Shown piece by piece: positions 51,401-62,967 of a DNA stretch of 64,000 nt. The DNA lies in contig CM056742.1 in the NCBI GenBank assembly GCA_029851415.1, positions 17,277,736 to 17,341,735 of the forward strand. Reading direction: 5' to 3'. Every line of letters begins with the position of its first letter. The first letter of the stretch is position 1. The translations under genes and the position numbers were made by a program. This DNA comes from Eretmocerus hayati. Lineage: Eukaryota > Arthropoda > Insecta > Hymenoptera > Aphelinidae. The notes beneath the pieces were generated by a model that worked only from the letters and a program-made list of their open reading frames with translations, searched no databases and was not told the origin of the DNA.

Positions 51401-52097
51401 AGACTCAGGAAAGTATAAAAAAAACAAAAAAAAAAGAATATCACCGGCTAAACTTTTTAAAATCAAACAGTATTTTTAAAATTCAAAATCAGGTATATGT
51501 TACGTACGTACAAAACTTGCCCATCGATGACGGTGAAAGTGGACTTTTGAAAAGCCAGAGGAGGATAACAGAGAAAGAAAGGGGGCATAACGACCACGAG
51601 ACCCTCGAAACATCTCAATACATATAACACAATAATGCTCGCAATAATGAGTGACAAAATTTTCCAATAAATATTGCTGCAGGTGCACCAAATCCTTCAT
51701 ACCTCGCCCTACGTATTTCGCTTGCTCGAAATAATTGGGATATTGTTCATGTATATTCCAGTTCACACTGAAAGTGACGCTTATATAGTTAACCCACTAA
51801 ATTTGAAAGGTATATCGGCACAACTCTTGGTTTACAATACCTCAAAATATACAATATAATACACAGATCGCAGTGCAATAATTCGCTCTCTGGTCGTAAA
51901 TCCTGTACCTTTTCACAAATCTATTGACCGCCCGGAGTGGTCGAGTGAATAATAACATCCGGACGGATTGCAAAATCTCTCTCTCAGTTTCTCCTATTTG
52001 ATAAATTTGGAACAAAAATGTTTCAACACTCTTCAAATCAATAATCGAACTTTAAAAAATTCTAAATAATGCACTGTAAAAATATCATCATGCTCAC

Positions 52098-52415
52098 CTA
52101 AAACAAGTTTTCACAGCCATGGCTGCACACCTCGCGGGTTGCACTAATTCTGTTTCAAAACCAGCACAATATTTCCTTTCTCAAAATTTTATTAATTTTT
52201 CATTAAAATCACTATCAAATATACCAAATTAAACACATTCACAATATATTATATTATTATTTACACTAATAATCACGGGAAAGAGAGAGGTGTTGACCGT
52301 AAACCGAGCATACATCAACTGCGAGCGGGGCCTCATTCACGAGAGAAAGACAGAAAGAATAAGGTCGTACTCTATAGTGCGGCATCTTCCTCGTGGCATC
52401 GGTAAAACGGTCCCC
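52098..52415 (-). other. Probable distal 5' noncoding exon of CYP301A1 with a short upstream ORF
   Basis: On the - strand an ATG at 52120 opens seven codons (MAVKTCF) followed by a GTGAGC donor at 52097. The strong acceptor at 45417 (pyrimidine-rich tract then CCAG) begins the exon that holds the CYP301A1 start. Splicing the two closes a 13-residue upstream ORF, ending in IKTTT and a TGA, just before the real ATG. The outer boundary is a guess from the TATA box at 52443-52448. The link across a 6.7-kb intron is inference; the exon could belong to another transcript. Confidence 0.35.
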
Positions 52416-52442
52416 ACTTCCAAGATCCGCTCGGGATCGGCT

Positions 52443-52448
52443 ATATAT
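52443..52448 (-). promoter_or_regulatory. Candidate TATA box for the distal CYP301A1 exon
   Basis: TATATA within TCATATATAGCC on the - strand, in a locally GC-richer stretch, about 345 bp upstream of the proposed donor at 52097. No clear initiator was identified. Confidence 0.3.
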
Positions 52449-52459
52449 GAACGGAATCA

Positions 52460-54559
52460 CCATCGCATGCAGGTGAAAGAGCGCAATACCGCTATGTGAA
52501 ATACGCTCTTGTAATTTGCCGTTACAATGTTAGTATACTTTTACACAGTGGTTAGGAAAAAAAAGTAAAAAAAAAAAAAAATCATGGACTATCGGTAATG
52601 AGATCTGAAAACAAAATCGGTAAGAAAAAATCGACACGAAGAATCTGGTGATTTTATGAGTAATTTTTTCATTTTTCGTGTTAAAGAAGTGAAAACAAAA
52701 AGAAATATTGTAGGAAACAGATTTTTGCCTAATGATGTTTGCACATAGAGATGCATCTGAATAGGCGATAAGATTTCGTCTGATTATGGTTTCCAAGGTC
52801 ATTGGCGCGATGGAAACGAGCGATATACGACCAAAAAGAAAAGAAAAGTGCGCACCAACCCAGTAAAATGACTAAATGACTTCTCAAATCTACGATCAAC
52901 TATATTCAATTATTTCATGACTTTTTTTTTTGCGAGATTTGAGTGGCATACAGATTCAGATACAGACCTCGGTCACAGATAAATTAGAGATTTCAACTAG
53001 AAGTTGATAATTGTCTTCATCTTTCTCAAGTCATGATTTATCTTCAAATGCGATACCACAAATGACTGATGACTATAGATACGTAGCTATATTGCAAAAT
53101 CGTAGGGACGTCTCACCACTATATAATTATCACACTATGATCTTACCTTGAAAGATGGATTAAAGTACTTGTAGTCAGACCTCGATGATTGAGGTAATAC
53201 TTGATGGTACAGCATAAGTCATAAATACATACAGTAGATGGATATTGATTGTACTTAGCAGAGATATATGTATGATCAATCTCAAGCTCAGATCAATTCG
53301 TCAATAATAAAACGGAGAAATTGATTAGTGGATGATTATTCTATACCCGTAAGTTTGAGTGTATAATTCTATATTTCATTTTTATCATTTTTCATAATTT
53401 TACAGTAGATTAACACCAAAAAAGTGTAAATAATCGGTATCATGAAAACGATTAGATTTGTGGTTATTGAAGAAATCACTCTTTCCAAAAGAAAAACAAC
53501 TATAAATCGGTTTCGCTAAATCAATACTATTGCATCTCTTATCGTACGCGAAATGAAGCGTATAAGTTCTTACATCCATCCACTACAGAATCACCCAGGG
53601 TATCATGAATGCTGATTTTTTCACCTGAATGTGTTTCTAGAGAGGAATGATGGTGATAAGCGGCAAGAGATTCTGAAATTTTTCTGTTCTTTATTTGATT
53701 TTTTTTCCTCTCATGATTTCATAATGAGCCTACATTCCATTATGAAACTTGTAATGATAAGAATTTTTCAGATATTTAAAATTCTTCGATTTATTATGAG
53801 AAAATGATCAAAAATCATTGAAAATCAATATTGCCCCCTGGAAGTAATAAAATACGGTAAATGGGTTAACCTGTTGATAATAAAGAGAAGCCCTCGGTAT
53901 CACAATTGCCAAATTTCACATCAATATATATATGTTTATGAGATGATAAAAGGATAAAAATCTCGGTAAAAACTTATAAAACTGAACGTTTTTCGTTTTT
54001 TTGCCCTTGCAAAAATTTTGTAAAAAAAGTTTCATAATTGTCCCGATGCTTATTAGAATATTGTAACAAATTATGATAAATCGATACTGTTCAATGTATC
54101 GGACACACTGCGGTGGACGGGTTAACTGGACGAATCTTCCTATCTCACCATCAGCGCAAGTGCAATTTGATGATCTGAAATTGTGTTTGATTCGTGCAAC
54201 TCAATCGTGAATGCACTTATTGCTGTAATTATCTATTTAGAATATGATCAGATATTAATAGGATCGTACGAGTGAGTGCCAAGTGTAATGTAAAAGGTGG
54301 CAGTATAAGAGCGTATTAGACTTCGAGGTAAACTTTACCTTGAACTCGTCACACGACGCTAATGGTGTCTAAGTTCTGCATAATCACTTGTGCAAACCAA
54401 CCAACATTTTCCTCTTACGATCATCAATGTCTCGCGGGTATCGTGGTCTAAATAACCTCGCCAAATGCTGTACCAGAAAATTTTCGAACTTGATCGGGAA
54501 ACTACTTGAAATGCGCAATAATCAGTCAGTCTCTCAAATTTTTATGCTTTTCAGAAATA
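52460..54559. other. Intergenic region, nothing recognised
   Basis: AT-rich DNA upstream of the proposed CYP301A1 promoter, with an A run at 52570-52580. Confidence 0.4.
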
Positions 54560-54740
54560 AGAACTTGACGTCCTAAGCCATTTTGCCAATAGTTTCGGAC
54601 GAAACACTTCAATATCTTTCAACGTACTTTATGGACATTCATAAAGCTTGGTCACAGACTTTTAAACGAGTCCTTAAAATAAGCTAAGATAAGTTTGATT
54701 TTGACCAACCAGAGCCGAGCTATCACGGATTCCCCAAATA

Positions 54741-56679
54741 CAGGCGTCCCTCCGTATTCATGGAGATACGTAATAGCAAAGTAGAGCGAATACGAAAACC
54801 GCGAATAAAGAGACATTGATCTCATGGGAAAGGAGGGGTTACGTAACAAGCTCAAAGAAAAAGCTCGATTTCCAGAACCATATTCAGAATTTAATCCATT
54901 TCATACACGTGTCAAGCTACGAAATAGACTGTATAACATGGAGCTATGACTACTTTTGAAAGAACTTGGTTAATTTTGATTGTCTAGCACGTCTGTCTAC
55001 AAGTATTTTTACACCATTCTCTGTGAGGGGTTAGCCATGCTTCGAATTCATGTTTGATACCTAAACTCCGGGTGACTAGGGGAGAGTGGGGCAAAATTGG
55101 ACGGGGGCAAAATTGGATAAGTGAGATAGCTCGGTCGGAGGCGAGTCTAGGCTTTTGCCGCATAAATTCTCTTTTAATACCATCACAGACGATGGTTTTT
55201 ATGGCGGTTAGACCTCCCAAAACGATACTGGGGGTCCTCGCTGACGGGGGCGCTTTTTGAGGGCCTCACATGGTTTATTTTGAAAATGCAAGATTACATG
55301 CTGCTTCTGCAAAAGTGGGTCGGCTTAATCGACATTCAGGGGTCGAAAACTAAGTCACAAAACGAAGATTTTGAGCCGTCGTGGGCCAAAATCGACCCAC
55401 TTGAACTCAAGTGATCGCAATTTTGCGATAAAACGCTTGGGGCCATTTTAGAGGACATACTGGACGGGGCGAATTAGGAAACTGCTAAATCCCATCTGAA
55501 ATCGGTCGACCGGTCGCGAGTCCGTGTTTTTCGATGTTAATTGCCCGTATCGAGGCGCGTATGCATTTGTGCGAGTTTTTCGAAGCACGGATGGTTGAGG
55601 GTTAGTTAGGTGATTGAAAATGAATGAGAAAGTGAAGTTACGATGTCCAATGGCCGTCTCAGGAGTCAGAAGTCGCTTTTTACGTATTCGAAGATGGTGC
55701 TCGATTTTCGCATTTTCACTCTCGTATGCTCTGATATTGGGTTGACTGTCGCACTCTCCATTTGGATCGTTAACTTGGGGCAATTATGGGTACCTCCAAT
55801 ATGAAGAAAAAAGAAAGAAAGTCGATTACTGATTGCTAAAGACGGCAGTGCACCAATAGAGCGCCTATTTCAATAATGCTACAAAGTGACATAGAAATGG
55901 CTCGCTTGCTGAACCTAATGGGAGGATGTAAAGATCGCGGGCGGGCGTCCCTATTGATTTGGGTTATCACCACGTGTTTTGGTGGGTAATTGCGACTCTA
56001 ATTGGTAAAGAATAGTGCAATGTACCTCAAATTTCGAAGGCTGTCCTCATTTGCCCCCCCCCCCAAAAACTGTCTTAAAGTGCCCCCAAACGGAGGGCGA
56101 ATTAGGACAGATATTTTTTCTCAAACTTCCAAAAAATGGATGAAAGACATACCTTGGGCTCTGAAAATTTTTTTACAATATATTCAATAGTTGAACTTTC
56201 AAGTCCCGTAGCGCGCCTATCCCCAAGTATCGTCAGATAGCCCCACTGCAAAACCTGTCCTAATTCGCCCCACTCTCCCCTATATATAAGTAGGGTCGAA
56301 TCCCATAATTTTTTCAATGAAAGCATCAGCCGAGCGTAATATATCCGCGATTCTTTAGGCTGTAAGTCCCCATTCCCTTTGCTAATCACATTCATTCGCG
56401 AATCAGTGAATTCCCGGGTCTCTGAATATGAAGAGGATAAAAAAACTGTGCCTCTGTCGGAATTGAGTACGAATATAAAAGTAAGTTTGAGTATAAATTG
56501 GAGTACGAGTACGAGTTCAAACCTAGTGCGATTTGATTATCGGTATCATCGTCCCATCCGGGTGAAAATGGCGAATAACCAAGGCCTAAGGGCCGCGAAT
56601 ACGGAGGGACGTCCGCAATTGGCCAATCGCGAATAACTAAACCGTGAATAAAAAGTCCGCGATTACCGAGAGACGCCTG
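54741..56679. mobile_element. Pogo/Tigger-like non-autonomous element inside copy F
   Basis: Terminal inverted repeats start CAGGCGTCCCTCCGTATTCA on the left and CAGGCGTCTCTCGGTAATCG when the right end is read inward. TA occurs on both sides. The CAGGC(A/G)TC...CGG terminal style is that of pogo/Tigger elements. A subterminal CGCGAATA block is also shared by both ends. There is no transposase ORF; much of its length is the third element at 55079-56280. Confidence 0.65.
55079..56280. mobile_element. Third-level nested inverted-repeat element (GGGGAGAGTGGGGC ends)
   Basis: The left end is GGGGAGAGTGGGGCAAAATT and the right end is AATTCGCCCCACTCTCCCC, flanked by TA on both sides, length 1202 bp. 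It lies within the pogo-like element. No transposase is visible, and the ORFs here have no recognisable similarity. It was probably mobilised by a TA-targeting transposase. Confidence 0.65.
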
Positions 56680-57399
56680 TAGAGAATTTCAAGGAGAATT
56701 TTCTCAAGTTTGCGGATGGATGAACTCAACTTAGACAACTCTTGTTTAAATAAATATTTTCCAATGTTTTTCAACTCACTTTAAAGCTTGTTTCAAGAAC
56801 ATTAAAGTGAGCTGAAATACGTTTGATTTTGATCTACCGGAGTCAAGCTGTCTTAATTTTCCTTTAAAAAAACGATGTAAATCGGCGATAAAGTGCCTAA
56901 AGTCATTATTATCGGTGTGCAAATACTTTCGCAACTTTTCACCGGTCCCAAACACTTCATCCGACCAACTTTGGCGTGACAAACATGTTATGAGTGGTAA
57001 AAAAAGTCATAATCCACTCCCTTTCGAGATAATAGCATGGAAGCATGTTAAGTACACACTAATTTTGGCCTCCATTTTTACGAACGATCTCCGTATTTTG
57101 CTCATGAAATCGCTTTAGATCCAACTTCGTTGGAAATTTCTCAAGTGTGCAAAACAAAACAAAAATGCAAAAACTCACTTTATATTCTCTGTGAGACCCG
57201 TTGTCGGTCCAAAGCATCAATTTTCTCACATTTTCATACAACAAACGTAAAAACATTACGGTCAACGAGGGCCCAGTTCTGCAATATGAGGGAATTGGGC
57301 TAACTTTACCTGATTTCAAATTAAGATCTACGTCGCGTCGTCGTCGTAATGAGAAATGTTCTTACTTGAACTTCTTTTTTACACAGATTATCAACGTTG

Positions 57400-57880
57400 T
57401 AAATTTTGATACGAGGCAGGATCATCGGTTTTCGACCCGTCGACCGAACTAGGGGTCATATGGATCCCATACCATTTTCAACATTCAATCATGCCTCCCT
57501 AACGTTCATGTCTGTGGTGCACAGAAATATTCGTAATATCTCTATATACTGTGGTGCCATCAGCCACCAATTCGGATGTGTCTGTTCGTTGAAAGATGAG
57601 CGACAATTTTCTGCATGGGGTCGGGTTGGCCCCATATCTCGCCCTATATGTGGTCAACGATATCTTTTGGACTTGTGTGGTCAACCGGTTGGGTGATTTT
57701 TTCAAGCTAAAGCCAAAGTTGAAGGTCGGAATCGTCACGAGGACGCGAAAAAAAATCACCAATCGGACGCCACGTGTTGAACACTATTTATCGTGATATT
57801 TCCAACCCTCGTCTTCGGCTATGATTGGAAAATGTCACTCTACGTGCGAAAACCAACATTTCCGCCCTTGTATCGAAATG
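57400..57880. repeat. Foldback module cluster next to MITE copy F
   Basis: TTTTGATACGAGGCAGG, GTCGGAATCGTCACGAGGAC, CCCTCGTCTTCGGCTATGATT and CCCTTGTATCGAAATGCTT belong to the same module set. Confidence 0.4.
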
Positions 57881-59724
57881 CTTAGACTATAACTCTTATT
57901 CCTCATCTCCCTTCTTACTTATATTCCATCACTTCTGTATCCGTCACAAAAATTTATTGGGAGCGCTGATTGACGTAAAAATGATAAGAATCAATTTTAA
58001 AAAATTGAGCCAAAAGTACTCGGTTCCATTTCCATGTGTCATTACTTTGTTCAAAGGGCCGGGTTCGCGTTGCACATTGAACATCGGTAGAAAGTTTATT
58101 GATCATCGTAATTCATCGGTATACTCAAAACTAAGTCAAGTCACGCGGCCTGCAAAGGGTGCAATTTATACGGTAATTTACTTTTACGATATTGTTCTCT
58201 ATTTTGACGGGAGTCGAAGTCTAATAGTCAGTGGCTTTTGACAAATTGGTGGTGTAAAATATTATGAGTGACCATAATGACGAGGTGTCATATTTACAGC
58301 TGTTCAATTTTTCAGAGACAGAGAGGCTCCAGAGTGGCTAGCAAAATCGCTACCGTCATTATTAGAAATGACAAAAACACAGCAGGCATAGCAACGCCCG
58401 AGGGACAAAAACTCAAAGAATCGGGCTCACGCCCAAGGGTGAAAATTCTCAATTATTGACCAATTTTAAACTGTCACAGCATCATCAACGTAGAATACGG
58501 TATTTTGGTACATAAAGCTGCACCTGTTTAAAAATGTATATCACTGCGCACTATATGATTTGTTATCTGTCATAATTCTACAATATGAAAATTATTAACC
58601 TGTAAAAACTAGGAAATTTTTTGGGAGCAGCTTTTGACCGAGTGTGAGTATAGAATTTTCCACGCACCATCAGGTATAAAATATACTAGCTTTTCAAGTA
58701 TGTTTCAATAAGTACTCATATAATACATAGCTCTGTCAAGAAGTACAAAATCATAAGCTGTACAAAGTGACGAACTGAGAGAAGGATCAGCCTGTTATTG
58801 TAAGTATTTACTGGAAGCTGCGGTTTTCTCCAAAAGTGGCTCGTGTCATAGGCTCATCGTGGATCTGGTCATTTTGCAAATCCGCGGCGGCGCCATAAAA
58901 TTCGCGCTTTCAAACTTCTTGTCTTCTCTATAAGTATATGCATGCTTGCAGCTGTCTGTCTATTCTGTACATTTACCATGCTTATGATACTTTTAAGAAT
59001 ATATATGCTGAATAATATTATATGTTCGAAACCTTACATCCGCGAGTTTCAAGTGCTGCTTTCGAAACTTCGGAACGTCATGATGTATGTACGAAGTGTA
59101 AGCCTCGCGTTTTGAGAGATGTCACATTTTAGTCACGTTTCTCAACACATTTCCGGAAATCAGCTATAGTTTAAGAAATTTTAAACTTTCACTCGCTATA
59201 GTATATTGTACAACCTAGTAGGATATAGTGAGCAAGCAGCAGCGAGCAGCTGTTGCTGCGATGACTTGAAATTTGAATATTGCTCTGGTCGTTGACTTAT
59301 TGCGGGGGGCCTTTTCGCATAGAAATGAGAAAAATTGTGAGGAGCTGTACTTTTCGGGGATTTGTTAAAAGTAGAGCATTTTATACGGTACCTTAGGTTA
59401 TAGGTTATTGTCTTCCGCTTCAATATGTTTTGAAAGTAACACAAAATCGACTCACAAAATATTTTGCGAGGTATTGTCTCGGGGCGATTGTTCTCACAAA
59501 AACAGGATTATAATTCTTGCATGGTTTTGCTAAGCCTTAGTTTTTTTTAAATTTTATTTTGATTTGAAAGATCTATTGAGGAACGGAATAATCAGCACAT
59601 TCAATCAATAGGGCAATAATGCTGCAAAAGTATACAAACAGTTGCAGAATTATTAAATGTAGGGATCAGCTGGATTGTGAAGAAGGAAGTATTATACTTC
59701 GTTGTAAATGCGAATGGATTTTCG
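57881..59724. other. Intergenic region with only weak ORFs
   Basis: A 138-codon ORF at 57825-58241 starts inside repeat sequence, and a stretch at 58314-58460 follows a tttttcag acceptor but is closed in its best frame. Neither resembles a known protein. Confidence 0.3.
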
Positions 59725-60470
59725 CCCCCCCCCCCCATCCCTTGAGCCTTCTTACCAAATGTTTTGTCCATCCTCAAAATTTTGAACGAATCGATGTATG
59801 TACTCAAGTTTATTCCAAAGCTCGTTCTAAGACCTCGAAAATGAGCTAGATCAAGTTCAATTTTGACAAACCAAAGCCAAGCTATCAGGATTTCCGCAAA
59901 AAGCGATTTTTGCAAATTTGTAAAAGGGGTGGTGTACCCGGTGTCTATTTGAATATTTTTCATTGTATTTTGAAGCTTGTTCCAAGACTCTCAAAATGAG
60001 CTAAAGTACGTGTACAATTGATCAACCGGAGTCGAGCTTTTTTAATTATCTTAAAAAATTCATGTAAAAATCCGAGATAAAGTACATAAAATCGTTTTTG
60101 ATCGTCTGTGCGCAAATGAGTCATTTGCACACTGTTTGTCGCATTTTATTTGCTCACAGAAGATCAAAAATCATAGTATGGTACTCGGGTGCGACGGTTT
60201 TTGCTTTCTCGTGACTATTTAGACCCTCGCCTGCGGCTCGGGTCTAAAAGAGTCGAAGTGCGAAAACCATCGTTTGCACGTGTGTATCATAGTATTCATA
60301 ATATACTATTTTATTGGCGTGCAACCACATTTGGAGTATTTGTCGGTTCAAAACACTATTCACGACCCTAATTTGATGCAACAAACAGGTTCTGAGTGAT
60401 AAGCAACTTGTATTCCATGCTCTTTTGAGATAACAAATCGTGAGCATATACGTACCTGTATACCTGAGAA
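59725..60470. mobile_element. TACCC-family MITE copy I (degenerate, doubled left module, with insertion)
   Basis: Blocks of the family occur in order: a C-run start, AAGACCTCGAAAATGAGCTA, a second left module near 59935, AGTACATAAAATCG, CATTTGGAG, and TTTTGAGATAAC. The terminal repeats are eroded. A roughly 200-bp foldback module interrupts it at about 60105-60306. Confidence 0.5.
60105..60306. mobile_element. Foldback module inserted in MITE copy I
   Basis: It carries CCCTCGCCTGCGGCTCGGGTC and TACTATTTT motifs shared with the clusters at 9.8, 20.3, 22 and 57.5 kb. Intact copies of the host MITE (47990 and 36340) read straight through this point, giving a related empty site. Confidence 0.55.
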
Positions 60471-62550
60471 CTAAGGTATTCATTTGATGATGAACATCTC
60501 ATATCCCAACTTGTTTCTTTAACGTAAATTATCAATGCCTCTAGAGGAAATTTTCCATATTTTTTATAAATAATATACGAATCTGAGCATAAAATAATTT
60601 CTGAAACGTTTGATTCACAAAAAGAATTGAGGAAAGAATTTTAACATATTTTTAATGCAACGTAAGCCGATACTTAGATTGACAGACCGGAAAAACGAAA
60701 CGACATACTTTGATGAAAAATAAGCACAATTTTTTGATCATTACCTCGATAATTAACGTAACAAGAAAAATTTGCAAACAATGGGACTAATGGGAGCCTC
60801 GTAATGACTTTTTGAGACTCTCTAGACTCGTTTTTATGGGAAAATTCTTGTGCATGCACCTGTGCAACGCTAGCTCAATTTTTTCTAGGATACAAGTATA
60901 ATGACAGTCAGTGATTGCGAGCACTCATCATCGTCAAAAAATTCGCTAATGTATGTACATACAACACATTGATTTCTTATATGGCGTGATTTTTCAAATT
61001 TTTACAAGGATTCTGACTTGAATTTCATCAGATTCTCTTGAGATGAAAAACCTCTGAACCAATCATCCGAGGCTCTTTATTGAAATTAGAAGGTTTTTTT
61101 CTGAGATGCATTTCATTATTGAAGTCGACGAGTATAAAAGTGTTCCTTTAGATTTTTAAATAATGTGTCCTTTGTTAAGCTTCAAAAGGATTGATTTACT
61201 CGTTATGTTTGCCTCTAACATTTTAGCTAATTTGAAAAATTAACAAACAAATATCACTGCCCGTAAATGATATTTGCAAATCTAGAATCTGCAAGAAACT
61301 TAGAGCAAACCCTATCGATCTCAAATTGAACCTTAAACTTGCAAAATTGTACTGCAATGGCAAAAAGCTCGGCAAAAAGTGACTGACGAAGCCCTGAATT
61401 TTTTCACCTATTTAACGCCGCATAGAGAATATTTTTCATCTTGTGGAAGCAGCAAACAAAATGCATTGAACAAAATCGGAAGTGTTCAGAATTGATTTGA
61501 ATTTCATGTAGTTGTAACATTTCTTACGAATCATATTGATAATGAGATAAAAAAATGTTACCTGAGGATGAGGCATAATATAATCAATTTTCACGTGAGG
61601 CAAGATGTCAAATTGTTCAACTGATGTTCAAAAACCTTTATATAGAATTAAGATGAATTGTCATCATAATATCGGTTCGGAAAAGTCAAAACTTATATGG
61701 AACAGACAAATCAATTGATCCGAGAATTGATGGTTTTACCAGATAGCTTTACAAGATAAAAATCTGTGTTAGCATGTACTAGAAATTTTGGGATGGATGA
61801 TCAATTCACCCTTCATTAGAAAACGACTTTTTATTTTAATGAGGTGAAGATAATCGATTGATTTTGTCAAAATACCTATCGTACCAATGTAACAAAGTCT
61901 GGCAATAATTAAGACTTCGACGAATCATCTAGAGTCTCTTAATAACTGTTAATTCTCTCGGTAAAAAAAAATAAAATTGAGAAAATGAAACTATTTACGA
62001 ACATTGCGTATAATTTTATTAAATATTACAGTGGAAATTTCGTGTACAATACAATTCTATTCGACTAGTTTGTATAAATGAACATTTCACTCTCTCTAAA
62101 CTCAAATAGATGCCAGTTTGTCTACCACGTATACAGCCCCTGGTTACATACAATATACATTATTACACCAACAAATAAAATTGTAAAGGCACTTGCCTAT
62201 GTAAGTGTACTTGTTGCTATTATAACAAGCCCCGCAGTAAATTTACGATCTATATATAGTTTTGCGGTGCGGTGCGTGAGTATCCGAAAATCTGTCCGCT
62301 CAGATTTACGCTAATCCTCTACCTCCTTTTCTCAAATTTGTATATTGCAGGGCTATTAGTTTTGATGGCTTTTGAAGAAAGTAGGAGGCAAACCGCTTTT
62401 GCAATATATACAAGTGAGTCACAACGTTAACGAGCTGTACGAATGAATTTTTCACTGAAAGCTAAAATCCTCCCCCTTCTTATGAACCGCAAATTTTAGG
62501 AGTAGGGCGTCGGTTATACCTGTATTCTATTATAAGGGCTATTGAACGTC
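60471..62550. other. Intergenic region before the right-edge gene, nothing recognised
   Basis: AT-rich DNA; a 78-codon ORF at 62078 has no recognised features. Confidence 0.35.
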
Positions 62551-62558
62551 TGCTTCGC

Positions 62559-62601
62559 TATATACTCTGCTCCGATGACTCCGGCTGTACTCCGGTCAGT
62601 T
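62559..62601 (+). promoter_or_regulatory. Candidate core promoter (TATATA plus initiator) of the right-edge gene
   Basis: TATATA at 62559-62564 and the arthropod initiator pattern TCAGTT at 62596-62601, with A at 62598. The spacing of about 39 bp is longer than the usual 30, so only one of the two may be used. The leader would be about 230 nt. Confidence 0.35.
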
Positions 62602-62826
62602 TTGCTCCGATATTTGAAGCGAGAACATATCATCAGCACATTTGCAGCTGTTCGTGAAGTACTAGAATCGTATTAACCTACGTGTAGTGAATTATTCTAC
62701 TGAACTGTTATATAGTGTATTGATATTGAACTGTGTGATAATAGAGACAGTGATTTTGTATCAGTGTTTTTTTATCCAGTGAAATTTTGAATAAAAATTT
62801 TGTGTTTGAAGAAGTGGTTGGGACGA

Positions 62827-62967
62827 ATGACAGCGAGCTGTGCGATTGAGGCCGGCCGCAGTGATTCCTGCCCGAGCCCGCAGGCACTTTTTAATTTAGT
62901 CAAATCAACACAGTGGATCAAACGCAATATGATTACCGTCGATCCTGATAAACTGTCCAATTCATTG
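62827..62967 (+). CDS. First coding exon of an unidentified gene running off the right edge
   Basis: ATG at 62827 is the first after an in-frame TGA at 62788. Forty-seven codons follow (beginning MTASCAIEAGRSDS, ending PDKLSNSL) and end at a good GTGAGT donor at 62968, phase 0. The stretch is more GC-rich than its surroundings, as expected for coding sequence. An initiator-like TCAGTT at 62596-62601 and a TATATA at 62559 lie upstream. The remaining exons are outside the window, and I do not recognise the protein. Confidence 0.55.

Larger units (their letters stand above)
48545..52097. other. Presumed 5' intron of CYP301A1, distal part
   Basis: Contains the two foldbacks at 48985-49134 and the dispersed repeat at 51237-51400. 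No convincing coding exon was found. Confidence 0.35.
54560..57310. mobile_element. TACCC-family MITE copy F, split by nested insertions
   Basis: The outer pieces 54560-54738 and 56682-57310 match copy E in order, including the AAGCCATTTT, GAGCTAAGATA-like and GAGTGGTAAAAA blocks, and end in a worn TTGGGCTAACTTTACC. Together they total about 810 bp, the family length. The gap is exactly the pogo-like element at 54741-56679. Confidence 0.65.

Noticed and set aside
52098..52120. MAVKTCF as an alternative N-terminus of CYP301A1
   Set aside because: No acceptor before 45331 joins it in the P450 frame; splicing at 45417 leads to a stop within a few codons, so an upstream ORF fits better.
55448..55783. 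111-codon - strand ORF as a transposase
   Set aside because: It lies in the innermost nested element but shows no catalytic DDE/D pattern or DNA-binding motif.
57825..58241. 138-codon + strand ORF
   Set aside because: It begins inside a foldback repeat module and shows no protein-like features.
58268..58459. Exon-like stretch after a tttttcag acceptor
   Set aside because: The best frames close quickly and the open one shows no known protein features or matching upstream exon.
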